Assembly: GCA_032718475.1 (NCBI GenBank)
Contig: JAUCBJ010002226.1
Coordinates: forward strand, 1-57,404
Source: Nemertoderma westbladi
Lineage: Eukaryota > Xenacoelomorpha > Nemertodermatida > Nemertodermatidae
DNA: 57,404 nt
Direction of reading: 5' to 3'
Under the pieces are notes generated by a model that saw only the letters and a program-made list of their open reading frames with translations, had not been told where the DNA came from and made no database searches. Both the position numbers and the translations under genes were made by a program. Below are positions 43,017 to 54,169 of this stretch, in pieces (the first letter of the stretch is position 1; each line of letters opens with the position of its first letter).

Positions 43017-43435
43017 AGAATTGAATAGGAGTATTTCTAATTGTAGGCCTCGTCTAAAAGAAACTATTTGAGTATAAATATAACAGTAAACTTTTAACTA
43101 AAATATTTGACTTAGAGGAAGTATAGGAAAGTTTGTGGAATGTATCCTGTATATAATTATAACTTTTTGTTTTTGTTGGTTTTGTTTTGCTGTATATAAT
43201 GACAGGGGCGATAAAGGACCAGGGCGATAAAGACTCGGGGGCGATAAAGACCAAGGGGCGTAAGTTCCTAAAGAACACAGAACACAGGGACGATAAGTTC
43301 CCAACAAATATTCAATTTATAGTGACGATAAAGTTCCAAGGGGTCCTGCATCGTTTCACAGTGTCGGAGTTGTTCGGATTTACTGTACTACTACTACTAC
43401 TACTAGGATCGGCATGCTGCATTGCAGCTGCATTT

Positions 43436-44935
43436 TTAAGAATGCTGTGCCGGCTTGTCAACAAAATTGCACCGCCACAACTCCCTATCACCCATGACAT
43501 TTGCTAGATCATCCGCATCTTTAAGGCCAGTGTCCTTTAAGATGCGTCTCAAGAAAGTCATGGGCTGTCCACCATGCTTATTCACTCCATGAGGCTGCCA
43601 AAGTACAAGATTATGCACTGGCTGGTCCTCACGGCGAAAGCAATGTCCTGCAAAGCGGAGGCGATTTTGTTCTAGTGTCAAGCTTGGGGGAACCAATGAG
43701 ACACCTCCAATGTTATATAGTGTCTGGTTGGAGATGTGTGCATTGTACTTGACACAATGAACCCGGCGTAGCATTCTTGTGAATGTGCCATCTAGAGATT
43801 TGGTGTCCTCAGCAGTTAGAGCCCAGCATGGACTCCCGTAGAGGAGTACTGGAACTACTGCTGCTCTAAATAATCGGACCTTAAGTTTCCGATTAATTCT
43901 CGGTGACTTCCAAATCCTGGAAAGCCTATTCAAGGCTGCCCATGCCTTTCCCTTACGTATTCGAAGGTCCTCACCTGACTTCCGGATCCATGATCCCAGG
44001 TAACAGAAGTCATCCACATGCTCAAGCATACCATCCTTTGAGCTTATGCTCATCCGATCAGAGACTTGCTGAGGACTTTCAAAGTTAACTGTCAGAATTT
44101 TGGTCTTTCTGGAGTTAATAAAAAGACCAACACTAGAAGCAGCATGTTCTAATGAGCTGAGGAGCCGTTGGGCTCCCTCTAATGATTCTGAGAGTACTCC
44201 TAAGTCATCAGCAAAGTCTAGATCAGTTAGGTACTTGGCAGGATTTCCTCGACTTCTGGAGCCAGTAGGTGGAGTTATCATCACCCCATCATCATTATGA
44301 TGATCTAAGGACATGCGTAGAACATAGTCAACCACAATAATGAACAAGAATGGTGCAAGTGTGTCTCCTTGGAGGACGCCCCATAACACTTCAAATGGTT
44401 CTGTGTCACCATCAACAGTAGACACAAATGTTGTCGAACCATCGTATACTGATCTGATTGCTGCAATAATTTCATCAGGAATCCCATATAATGAAAGTAT
44501 GCTGAACATACGTGAGCGAGAGACTGAATCAAAGGCCTTGAAGAAGTCAACAAAGATAACAGCCAGATGCCTGTCTTTCTTTTTTGATAATTCTTCAATT
44601 ATCCTTCTAAGTGCCAAAATGGGCTCCATGGTCCCACGACCTTTACGGAACCCATTCTGATTTCCACGGAGCAGTCTCTCAATGGGATCCCTGATGCGAT
44701 TTAATAGAATCCTATTGTATAGCTTTGCAGCAATCGAGATTAATGAGATTCCCCGAAAAGAACCATAGAGTGTTAGGTTGCCCTTCTTGGGAACTGGCAC
44801 CAACTTATTTGTTTTCATTTCTTGTGGGACTCTTGTTGTACGGTACATGTCTACTATGATGGGATAGATGAGCTTTAAACACTCAGGTATTTTAAAGACC
44901 TCAGGATTTACTGTATTTACTGCTGAACATCACAA
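43436..44935 (-). pseudogene. 5'-truncated non-LTR retrotransposon, reverse transcriptase part
   Basis: The frame stays open from about 44935 to the stop at 43438-43436. The ATG at 44848 is internal, since the protein-like sequence EVFKIPECLKLIYPII precedes it. Motifs in order: KLVPVPKKGN; FRGISLISIAAKLYNRILLNR; QNGFRKGRGT; VIFVDFFKAFDSVSR; GVLQGDTLAPFLFIIVVD; the catalytic FADD (LDFADDLGVL); then GLFINSRKTKI and a C-terminal RMLRRVHCV...RFAGHCFRR region. The endonuclease half is missing and the 3' side runs into a (TAC/TAG)n tract (43383-43405), both usual for 5'-truncated LINE copies. It resembles RTE-type RTs, but I cannot assign the clade. The visible part has no stop or frameshift, suggesting a recent insertion. 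Confidence 0.88.
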
Positions 44936-46249
44936 TCACAGCCTGGTGCATGTCAGTCAGTCTGAGCGATATTGTATGCATATACCTGATGCCATTGTAT
45001 AATAAAGATATTCAATATTTAGATATAATCCTACTTCGATTTATCCATATAAGGAATTATATCTTTCAGATAACTCTGTAATTTCCCATCCCATAAATTA
45101 CAGTACAATGCAATGCAATAATACGAATCTCTCTCCGTCACATCAAACTAGCAAACACATTAACCGTTCCCATGACCAATTACTACACATACAATCGCCA
45201 AGTACTTGGAATTGCACAATACTTTGCCCCAGCGAAATGGAGACAAGTTCTTTAGCCAAATAGAAATAGCGGAATTAATTTGTCGTTTATTGGGGCACCG
45301 ATAACAATAACAACACAAGGACAACGGTTTAACGTTGGGTGACAGTGCCAGCCTACCTACGTCATAGTATCAGCCGATCGATCAGACAATAGCTGGCCAT
45401 GTGATTCCTTATAAGGCATGGTGCGATTGTGAATAATAAACAGCTAGGCTACTAAAGGAAAGGCTACTAAGGAAAGTGGTTAGCTTAATATCCCAGCGGT
45501 TATTAAACTCAAGTGACATAACGTTCTTGTAATTAGTGTCCCCTTCTATTCAGTAGGATGTACAGTTTGTGTAGTAGTGTTGTATCGTTTAGTAGTGTTT
45601 ATTGTAGATAGATGAACGTAGTCGTTTATGTTAAATATTAACTGTTATTATTTTTAATCTAATATTATTTGTAAGGACTGATTTAGGAATCGTGTTATTT
45701 CCACCCATGAGATGAATACCAGGGTCGGGTGACCGTGACAAGAAGCCCCGTTAAATAAAATTATAAGCGACACGAAACCTCAGTTAAATTTGGCGGTTTT
45801 AACTAACGGAAGCCAGCGTCTCGAAGCACCGTTACACTAACGGAGGACTCTCCGTTACGGTATTTTACACCATGCGCCAGAAACGTTTTGTATTCAATTC
45901 CTATACATAACTATTGTGTTCGGGGTTAAGAGTCGTTCACCACAGGTTTATAAAAATGAGTTATTTTGACTGTATGGCCATTTCACCCGTCACGGGCGTC
46001 TTCAGCAGTGGTAGGTATAATAATTACATTTATTAAAAAATCTATTTAGATATACAATTACAATATAGATTAACCAGTACATTCAATAAATGGAGGGCAT
46101 GGGGTGCCGATTTTACAATCGTGAACAGCATTTTATCAATCTTTATCACCATGAATTTAATTAATTGTAGTGTCATAAGGTACGTAGGCAAGCCTCTCTG
46201 CTTTCAATTTATATAAGCCACGTGTGAAATGATTGAGATTAAAGGTGTA
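44936..46249. other. Intronic spacer
   Basis: No coding frame recognised. An 8-bp perfect hairpin TAACGGAG-GACT-CTCCGTTA lies at 45838-45857. The stretch 45250-45560 has LTR-like GC-rich blocks, but no boundaries could be set. Confidence 0.4.
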
Positions 46250-46530
46250 TTTGAAATTTGAATGGATCTAAAAATCACCCTCCATAAAAACCAATATAAG
46301 AAATTATCCGAGTAGTTTGTAGTTGACGTCATATCTGTAGCAGCCAATCACAGCCGATTTTCAAAATTGGCTTCCCTTGCCTACTTATACACACACTTCG
46401 ACCGTTTCCTCGTTTTTTATAAACAACTCACCCCACCAACGCAGCGCGTCCGCACATTGTTACTCTTTATTCAATTGTTTCTATTTTTTTTAGTTTAGTA
46501 TTTTTTTCGCGCACCAACCCTATTGGACAA
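46250..46530 (-). repeat. Dispersed repeat with CRE and CCAAT motifs, copy 2 (inverted)
   Basis: Reverse-complement partner of 38590-38870. TGACGTCA lies at about 46324-46331, followed by AGCCAATCACAGCCGAT and TTGGCTTCCCTTGCC. The two copies face each other around JUN and the LINE, about 7.4 kb apart. Confidence 0.85.
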
Positions 46531-46799
46531 CAACCAATATAAATGGCTTATAAATGTCGCGTATATAACACAAGTGTTGCCGGTATTAATACGTAATAAG
46601 GAGATACAATTACTAGAATAGATTACTGACAATAAACCAGACCATCATGCTACAAACCGCACGCACCTACAGTAGTTACATAACTCATACCGCACAATCA
46701 TATACGCGCCAAACAGAACACCCATACACTCACCCCAGCCATGCTTACAACAAACAATTCATGCATAACCAAACAGCTTACAGTTTCTGATATACAAAA

Positions 46800-47790
46800 G
46801 ATACGCCACTAATTGAATGCCACCCCAAATTAGATGATTTAACACCAAAATAAGTTATTTTGAACCAAATATTTTTTTTTGTAGCACCAATTCGCATCCC
46901 CCAATTTTGAATATCCCTCTCACCAAAAACAATTATTCATCCCCCAAAAACAATTATCCATCCCCCAAAAACAATTATTCATCCTCCCCCAAAAAGAATT
47001 ATTCATCCCCCAAAAACAATTATTCATCCCCCAAAAACAATTATTCATTCCCCAAAAACAATTATTTATCCCCCAAAAATAATTACTTGTCAACCTAAAA
47101 AAATTATTCCAGCACCAAATATTTTATATTAACTACGCTTTGCCCAGATGCCATGCTTCAGTTAAGTATTCGTACCGATAGGCCTATTTAGTTAAAATAA
47201 CGTGGCATTGTAACCTGCTCCTGTCCCTAAATTGAGAATTTAATATTGAGGCGGGATATTAATTCGCCAAAGGAGGGTTTTGCGTCCAGCCCCCCCCCCC
47301 CCCTCCCCCCCACGTCTCGAAGTTTTTGTCTAATTTCCAGGAAGTGCTAGGCCTATTGCTGCAGTAGTATTTACTTTTGGGGATTATGTATTTATTTTGG
47401 GCGAAAATGTATTTTTATTTATGGGTGAAAATGTATTTGTTTTGGGGGAAAATGTATTTATTATGGGCGAAAATGTACGTATTTGTTTTGGGCGAAAATG
47501 TATTTGTTTTGGGGGAAGATGTATTTATTTTGGGCGAAAATGTATTTGTTTTGGGCGAAAATGTATTTGTTTCGGAAAATTTGTAATTATTTTGGGGGAT
47601 TTGTCATTTATTTTGGTGCTACTAATTGGTTTTGGGGAGCATTTATTTATTTTGGTATTGAATAATTGGTTTTGGTGTTGAATAATTGTTTTTGGTGTTG
47701 AAAAATTTGTTTTGGTGTTTGAATAATTTTTTTGGGGTCATATTATTTAATTTGGTGTAAAATAATTTTTTTGGTGAAATTTTCAACAAT
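46800..47790. mobile_element. Foldback element with arms of AATTATTCATCCCCCAAAAA repeats
   Basis: The left arm (about 46800-47130) has about nine units of a roughly 20-bp ATTCATCCCCCAAAAACAATT. The right arm (about 47375-47790) has inverted, more diverged units (GAATAATTGTTTTTGG, ATTTATTTTGGGCGAAAATGT). GTAGCACCAATT (left) and AATTGGTGCTAC-like sequence (right) also correspond. The centre includes a C-rich run near 47288. It is non-coding; frames across the arms are repeat artefacts. Confidence 0.7.
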
Positions 47791-48282
47791 TTTGGGATGA
47801 CTTTAATTGGTAGCCGATAAAATATTGTGTTGATATGTTGCAATACAGTACAACAATATCTGGAATACAAAAGGTGATGGTACTCAAGCAGAGATCTAAT
47901 AATCCGGTTGTGGTTGGATTAGATTTTTATAATAAAGTTTGGTTTAAGTTTGAAAGTTTAAATTTGAAAGAAATGTTAATTATAATTTATTGTTTATATG
48001 AATTAACGTTTATTTTTGTTATTAAATCCCCGATCAAGGTACGGAAAGAATGGAATGGTTATGTAACATGGAGCGCCCAAGGCCCCCATACCTTGGTAGG
48101 TCAATACGTGACCCCGCACCCGGGTGAATAGTGAGTCTGGTATACTTCACAAGGCACAAGGGCCTCTCTTTGTTTATTAATCCGTGCAGTTTATTTATTA
48201 TTTAATAATAATATATTTTTAGTATCTTCACCTCAATTTATTACAGTAGTTAATTAAACACATTATATATAATTTGTTACAG
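47791..48282 (+). other. Intron end of THEG-like gene 2
   Basis: AT-rich sequence with a GC-rich patch at 48055-48125 that reads into no recognised domain; it ends at the acceptor TTTGTTACAG. Confidence 0.4.
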
Positions 48283-48480
48283 AAACGAGTTTCACGAAGA
48301 GTCCAAGAACTCGCGATCCCTAAACCCGTCGTTCCGAAGAATTTCCAAGGAAGTTATATAGGAGAAGCGTCGCTCCCGTTGGCAATTAAAAGCAGTGCGT
48401 TGCGAATTAGGAGCACACCGCGCTTAGACGAGCTAGCCAAACCACTGGATAGGTCTGTCGCGCCATCAATACGTTTGTAG
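48283..48480 (+). CDS. THEG-like gene 2, last coding exon
   Basis: Follows acceptor TTTGTTACAG in phase 0 and encodes 65 residues to the stop at 48478-48480. Two THEG repeats are plain: RRVQELAIPKPV near the start and PRLDELAKPLDRS near the end, at the usual spacing. The earlier TTG at 48274 lies in the intron, so it is not the start. It joins naturally to exon 34521-34721; if that join is wrong, this is the last exon of a third THEG-like gene. Confidence 0.75.
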   Translation, partial: KRVSRRVQELAIPKPVVPKNFQGSYIGEASLPLAIKSSALRIRSTPRLDELAKPLDRSVAPSIRL

Positions 48481-49246
48481 ATTGAATGAACTCAGTTACC
48501 GTTTACACTTAGCTAAAAGACTCACATTGTCTTTCACAAATTGTATATTATCACCATACCATTTATGTAAAATAACGTCCTAGGCCTTCTCATACTTTAT
48601 TTGTTTCGTTAGAATCATTAGTGTGCGGGGATCCTTCTTGTTTTTGATATAGATATTAGTGCCAAAGGGTGAAATTAGTGCCCGGGGAGCGTATTCCCAA
48701 TCCTTACAATACTACAGTAGTAGGAACACCTCATAATATGACTCGTGGGATTGGTTAAAGAACAACAATATTGATTGGGCGTTGAAATCATCTAAGGAAT
48801 GGAAAGAGGGGTCGAACTACAGTAGGACTAGTGCAAGGCCATCTACTGTAAATAAGTTGTTTAGAGGGCCTTGGCCTAGTGTAAGGATTTTTCTCTCGGC
48901 TCTCGGCTCGCAATATAAAATGTTCCAAACGCTGAAAGGAATGGAGAAAGTGTGCGAAATTATGTAATGATAATTTGCGAAATATTAGTTGACAATATAA
49001 GAGATCGAAATTCAAATTGCAACAACCAGTACTGTTGTGCATTATAATGTACGTACATTGCTCATGGGGATACAGTTAAGGAATGCTGTCGTATAAGGTA
49101 TTAATTTACCGACAATTATTGTAGATCAATCGATTTCCAGATCGAATCAGATCTATTTTCAGAGAGGATCCCTTGGGTTGCCTCCGGTGGTTCACATGTT
49201 CACCACTTCACCGATCACAGTGATCCAATAATATCATGAATTTACT
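48481..49246. other. 3' flank of THEG-like gene 2
   Basis: No canonical AATAAA close to the stop was seen and no other coding frame is supported. It ends in the 43-bp array. Confidence 0.4.
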
Positions 49247-50742
49247 GTGATGCGACCCTGGAGAGTGTATGTTTGTGTTTGCGACCCTGGATGTGCGACC
49301 CTGGAGAGTGTATGTTTGTGTTTGCGACCCTGGAGAGTGTATGTTTGTGTTTGCGACCCTGGATATGCGACCCTGGAGAGTGTATGTTTGTGTTTGCGAC
49401 CCTGGATGTGCGACCCTGGAGAGTGTATGTTTGTGTTTGCGACCCTGGATGTGCGACCCTGGAGAGCGTATGTTTGTGTTTGCGACCCTGGAAGTGCGAC
49501 CCTGGAGAGTGTATGTTTGTGTTTGCGACCCTGGATATGCGACCCTGGAGAGTGTATGTTTGTGTTTGCGACCCTGGATGTGCGACCCTGGAGAGTGTAT
49601 GTTTGTGTTTGCGACCCTGGATATGCGACCCTGGAGAGTGTATGTTTGTGTTTGCGACCCTGGATGTGCGACCCTGGAGAGTGTATGTTTGTGTTTGCGA
49701 CCCTGGATGTGCGACCCTGGAGAGTGTATGTTTGTGTTTGCGACCCTGGAGAGTGTATGTTTGTGTTTGCGACCCTGGATATGCGACCCTGGAGAGTGTA
49801 TGTTTGTGTTTGCGACCCTGGATGTGCGACCCTGGAGAGTGTATGTTTGTGTTTGCGACCCTGGATGTGCGACCCTGGAGAGCGTATGTTTGTGTTTGCG
49901 ACCCTGGATATGCGACCCTGGAGAGCGTATTTTTGTGTTTGCGACCCTGGATATGCGACCCTGGAGAGTGTATGTTTGTGTTTGCGACCCTGGATATGCG
50001 ACCCTGGAGAGTGTATGTTTGTGTTTGCGACCCTGGATGTGCGACCCTGGAGAGTGTATGTTTGTGTTTGCGACCCTGGATATGCGACCCTGGAGAGTGT
50101 ATGTTTGTGTTTGCGACCCTGGATATGCGACCCTGGAGAGTGTATGTTTGTGTTTGCGACCCTGGATATGCGACCCTGGAGAGTGTATGTTTGTGTTTGC
50201 GACCCTGGATATGCGACCCTGGAGAGTGTATGTTTGTGTTTGCGACCCTGGATATGCGACCCTGGAGAGTGTATGTTTGTGTTTGCGACCCTGGATGTGC
50301 GACCCTGGAGAGTGTATGTTTGTGTTTGCGACCCTGGATGTGCGACCCTGGAGAGTGTATGTTTGTGTTTGCGACCCTGGATGTGCGACCCTGGAGAGTG
50401 TATGTTTGTGTTTGCGACCCTGGATATGCGACCCTGGAGAGTGTATGTTTGTGTTTGCGACCCTGGATGTGCGACCCTGGAGAGTGTATGTTTGTGTTTG
50501 CGACCCTGGATGTGCGACCCTGGAGAGTGTATGTTTGTGTTTGCGACCCTGGAGAGTGTATGTTTGTGTTTGCGACCCTGGATATGCGACCCTGGAGAGT
50601 GTATGTTTGTGTTTGCGACCCTGGATGTGCGACCCTGGAGAGTGTATGTTTGTGTTTGCGACCCTGGATATGCGACCCTGGAGAGTGTATGTTTGTGTTT
50701 GCGACCCTGGATGTGCGACCCTGGAGAGTGTATGTTTGTGCC
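49247..50742 (+). repeat. 43-bp composite minisatellite
   Basis: About 35 copies of a 43-bp unit made of a 29-bp part (GCGACCCTGGAGAGTGTATG, TTTGTGTTT) and a related 14-bp part (GCGACCCTGGATGT or ...ATAT). Some units lack the 14-bp part. The unit has no stop in any + frame and its length is not a multiple of three, so each of the three + frames is open for about 500 codons and cycles through the same peptide; one minus frame is open too. This is a property of the repeat, not evidence for protein. Confidence 0.95.
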
Positions 50743-51211
50743 CAAGAAAAGTAAAATACTTTTATTGTTACTTTTCTCCCGAATACACACTAAAATCGGG
50801 AGTAAAGTGAGTAACTTTTTATCTTTGGAAAAAATAGAAACCTATAGGCTTGCATTGATTTTAAAAAGTAATCCCGGTATACGAAAATGTTAAACTATTG
50901 AATTGAAGAAGAAAAGGTTTTGACGTAATTCGAGCCATTAAATCCATGCAGACACTCAAAAGTTATTGCAACTTTAGTATGTGCAAAACGAACTCCAACA
51001 CGGAACTCAATATCAAATATTGGTTTATATAGTTAGCGGCTCTCTAGTTACTTAATAAATATTCGAAAACATTTAGATTATTTTATTCCAAAATTGTAAC
51101 ATCACTCAACGCCGTTAGTATTAACAGCGAGTTGTTATTTAGCACTTTACAACTTTAGAGGACATTACAGCATTGTATTGGTCTGTACATTTAGTATTGT
51201 ATTTGGTGTTA
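50743..51211. other. Spacer with a diverged MITE fragment
   Basis: 50930-51000 resembles the centre of the foldback at 29758-29868. Nothing else is recognised. Confidence 0.45.
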
Positions 51212-51298
51212 TTGTTTACGTGGTAACCCATGACGGCGTTAAGTAATGTCCACTAAGGGGACATTACTTAACGCCGTCATTGGATATCACGTAGACAA
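51212..51298. repeat. Hairpin with a 22-bp perfect stem
   Basis: 51230-51251 and 51259-51280 are exact reverse complements with a 7-nt loop (ACTAAGG). The pairing extends with mismatches to about 51212 and 51298. GGACATTAC also occurs just upstream near 51160. It is probably the core of a small MITE. Confidence 0.85.
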
Positions 51299-51950
51299 TA
51301 GGTGGAAATTTGCCTGACAGCCAGATAGGCCTACTGCATTACCTACCGGTAGGCGGGGTATAACTATTAATATCCAGTAGGGTCTACTGTAGCTATATTA
51401 TAATAACATAATATAGGGAATAATAAATTTTGTAATAAAACTACATCATACTTGTTGCAAAGTACTTTACAGTGTTTTGATCCTCGTGGCTTTATTTTCA
51501 CTCACTCACTAACGTTCGTTCGTGTAACAAAGCCACTCGGATCATCACACTGAAGTGGTACTTTACACACAAGTACAGTATGTAAATAGTTGTAACATTG
51601 AGTAAAGCAGTATGTAGGCCACGGCTGTATCAGGAGTTTAAGAGAACTGTTCAATTCACTTTGTAACAAACAAACACATTTAGTTTTATTGTTTATTAAA
51701 TAATTAAGTAACAAAATCGGACCAATTTAAGAATACAATTCCGTATGAGATGGAAAAAAATTGGAAAAATTATTATTTAATTATTTATAAATTATTTTTT
51801 TCAATATGCACTCTCGACCCTCTATTAACCTCGCTGGGGTTCGGTAAATAAATACCGCAAGATTTAGTGAAAAAAAGTTTTACTTCTTTCCCTGGTAATG
51901 AATATTTTTTTGCTTTTTATATTTTGCAATTAATAGTTTACTGTGGGGCG
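51299..51950. other. AT-rich spacer
   Basis: No gene or repeat recognised. Confidence 0.4.
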
Positions 51951-52246
51951 AGCCACGAAGTGTGCGAAGCCTTAGCATATGGGTGTCATTGGCGAGTTGT
52001 CTATCGGCGTCGTCGTCTGTTATAAATCTTTGATTGCTAATAACTCGGTTATTCCTTGATGAAATTAAACGAAACTTGGTATATATGTAGTCCAACAAAA
52101 GTTTAGAAAGAATCTAAAGTTTGGTCAAAAACGGACGAACGCAACGAGGCACAAGAGGAGGACGAGTATTGTGTTGAAGACTTATGACTAACGGCAGACA
52201 ACTCGTTAATGGTGCCAATATGCTAAAGGCTTTGCCACATTCGTGC
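51951..52246. mobile_element. MITE-like element with about 50-bp terminal inverted repeats
   Basis: 51952-52001 (CCACGAAGTGTGCGAAGCCT...) and 52196-52245 are diverged reverse complements, with 195 bp between. The centre resembles 30330-30420 and the GGACGAACGCAACGAGG repeats at 36.7-37.3 kb. Confidence 0.7.
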
Positions 52247-52259
52247 TGCGCGAAGGCCC

Positions 52260-52775
52260 CACGAACGTGTTCTGGAACAATTTGTTTATGTATGAATAGC
52301 TACGCAATAGATAAATTGGATAGGAATACCGCTGTTGCCAACCAACTAATAAAATAAATAACACGTTCAAGAATTTTGTGTATTTATTAGAAGAATAAAT
52401 GGGCTGCAGCGAACAATAACTCTTGCAATCATTGAACGCCTATTTCTCAGCTGTTTCTCAACGAAATCAGATATTGTTACATATTTGGACTCCTTGCAAC
52501 GCAAGCTTTTTAATGATATGAAAAAATTACGACTAATATGAAAATACTGTAGGCCACGATGTGGAGGGTGCGATTTCGCAAAAGACACTTTTTTAAAACG
52601 CTTATAAAAAAAAAATTTAAAGGCAGAATCGAAAATTCCGGCTTCATGGGGTCAACGACGGTGAGTTGAACTAGTTGTGTTTCAAATTTCAAGCAATATG
52701 ATAAAGATCTGTAGAAAAATTTGGGGGGGGGGTCCGTGTCATCAGAAAATGACACTATATTACGGGACATTGTAA
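52260..52775. mobile_element. Palindromic DNA element family A, copy 2 (partial)
   Basis: 52260-52520 aligns with 13730-13980 (shared GTATGAATAGCTACG, TATTTATTAGA/TATTTGTTAGA and a CAGATTGTGTTACATAT-like block). The end, TAGAAAAATTTGGGGG then GACACTATAT (52710-52770), aligns with 14540-14610. This copy lacks the second arm and the minisatellite. Confidence 0.7.
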
Positions 52776-54169
52776 AAGCCTTTGCTGAATTGCCCCGTTA
52801 TTTTTATTATCTTTTACATTAAAATACTCTGTAGTTGATTTAATAAGTGTAAGAGACCGTATTATTGCTGTATCGGTGTTTTTAGAGGATCTAAGACCTA
52901 TTTCCTCCGTATGTGTACTGTGAAAGGCATATTTTGTGATTCTATGGCAATTCGTGACGCAAAGGGGTGATAGCTACTCTTGAACAGTAGTTACTATGAC
53001 TACGGTTAACAGCTGACATTCATACGTGTTGATTTCCTTTGTTCTACGGCGTCTCTCAGTTCAGTCAGCCAATGAGAGCGTTTTTGTGGCTCCTTGTACA
53101 GAAAATTTCCGAGAAATGACGCAATGCCTATGTGCAGTGTTTACATTCAGTCTTGAGCCAAAGAAAGAACGGCTTGGAAGTATTTTGTGCTGTACTGCTT
53201 TTTAGTCGTACACTAGTAGGTTTAATTATAAAGGGCATATATCCTTTAACTGATGACTGCTGACTGATCATACATGCTGACTGCTGAAACATTGCAAACT
53301 CATAACAATCAGTGTTTTCATTGTTGTTTTATACTGCTATTTACCGTCAGTTCTTCATAATATGGTTGATGAATAATTATATTTGGAATAACGATAAACA
53401 ACCCCTAAACCCAATATTCTTGATATACCGAAGGTAAGAGAGAAGGGTTACAAATAAACGATTGTGACTTATGTTAAAGTGGTTTGAAGTGAATCTAATG
53501 TTATTTGATAGACCCTACATGATTCAGTCTGTGTTCCTTTTATATGTGACTAAAATCAGTGAAGATTGGCAGATTAGTGTGCAGTATTGTGCAGCATTGT
53601 GTATGAGTGAGTCTGTTAAAGAAGCAATTCCTAAAGAATGCGCCATATATGTGAATTATAATTAAGCCATATCGTTGTGAGTAGTTTAAGTCATAACTCT
53701 GTTTATATAGATAAAGCGCCACGTCCTAAAGGAACTGTTAATATTACCGAAGGTGAATAATATTGTCAGAGATTATATATTACTGTCAGTCGAATAATAC
53801 ATTAGGCTTACATAGCAATAAAAATTAAACCGTCGAACCCAATCTCCCGGGAATATCCAGCGGGTGAATGGTCGCGCACGGATTGGTTTCGACTAGTGTA
53901 GTGAATCAAATACTTGTCATAGACTAAAAAGCGATTTATTATCTAGAAGACATTCTAATTTGGCGGGTTAAACTGCCAAAGGTCTGAAAGCGCGAACATT
54001 AAAGGATATAGCTTCTTTATTGCAGTAAGCAATAAAGTCGAAAGTACCGGTCGACCGGTAACCAGTAGGCCTGACTGCCTGATCATCCGGACCGGTACCT
54101 ACTGCCGTATAAGTACACTAGTATTATTCGATTTGATTGTTGTATACCGGTAGGCTGTTTAAGAGATTA
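52776..54169. other. Spacer; possible promoter-like patch
   Basis: A CCAAT motif (AGCCAATGAG near 53068) lies in GC-richer sequence at 53040-53170. The frame 53471-53665 has no recognisable content. No gene is called. Confidence 0.35.

Larger units (their letters stand above)
42310..43340. mobile_element. Foldback element with arms of TTATCGCCCC repeats
   Basis: The left arm (about 42325-42450) is a run of degenerate TTATCGCCCC(T/C)GGG units. The right arm (about 43200-43340) has the same units inverted (GGGGCGATAAAG). Between lie a 63-bp minisatellite and a tRNA-like segment. Arms built of short tandem repeats recall Foldback-type (FB/Galileo) DNA elements. There is no transposase frame. 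Confidence 0.65.
34722..48282 (+). other. Proposed 13.5-kb intron of THEG-like gene 2
   Basis: The donor GTAAGT (34722) and acceptor TTTGTTACAG (48281-48282) are in matching phase 0. JUN lies inside on the opposite strand, with several mobile elements. No further THEG-type exon was seen between, but small exons could be missed. Confidence 0.55.

Noticed and set aside
45240-45860. Solo LTR
   Set aside because: GC-rich blocks and a TTATTGGGGCACC motif suggested it, but no TG...CA ends or target duplication could be fixed.
49234-50893. Four overlapping ORFs of about 500 codons
   Set aside because: Explained by the 43-bp stop-free repeat read in every frame.
53471-53665. 64-codon ORF
   Set aside because: No recognised motif or splice support; expected by chance in AT-rich DNA.
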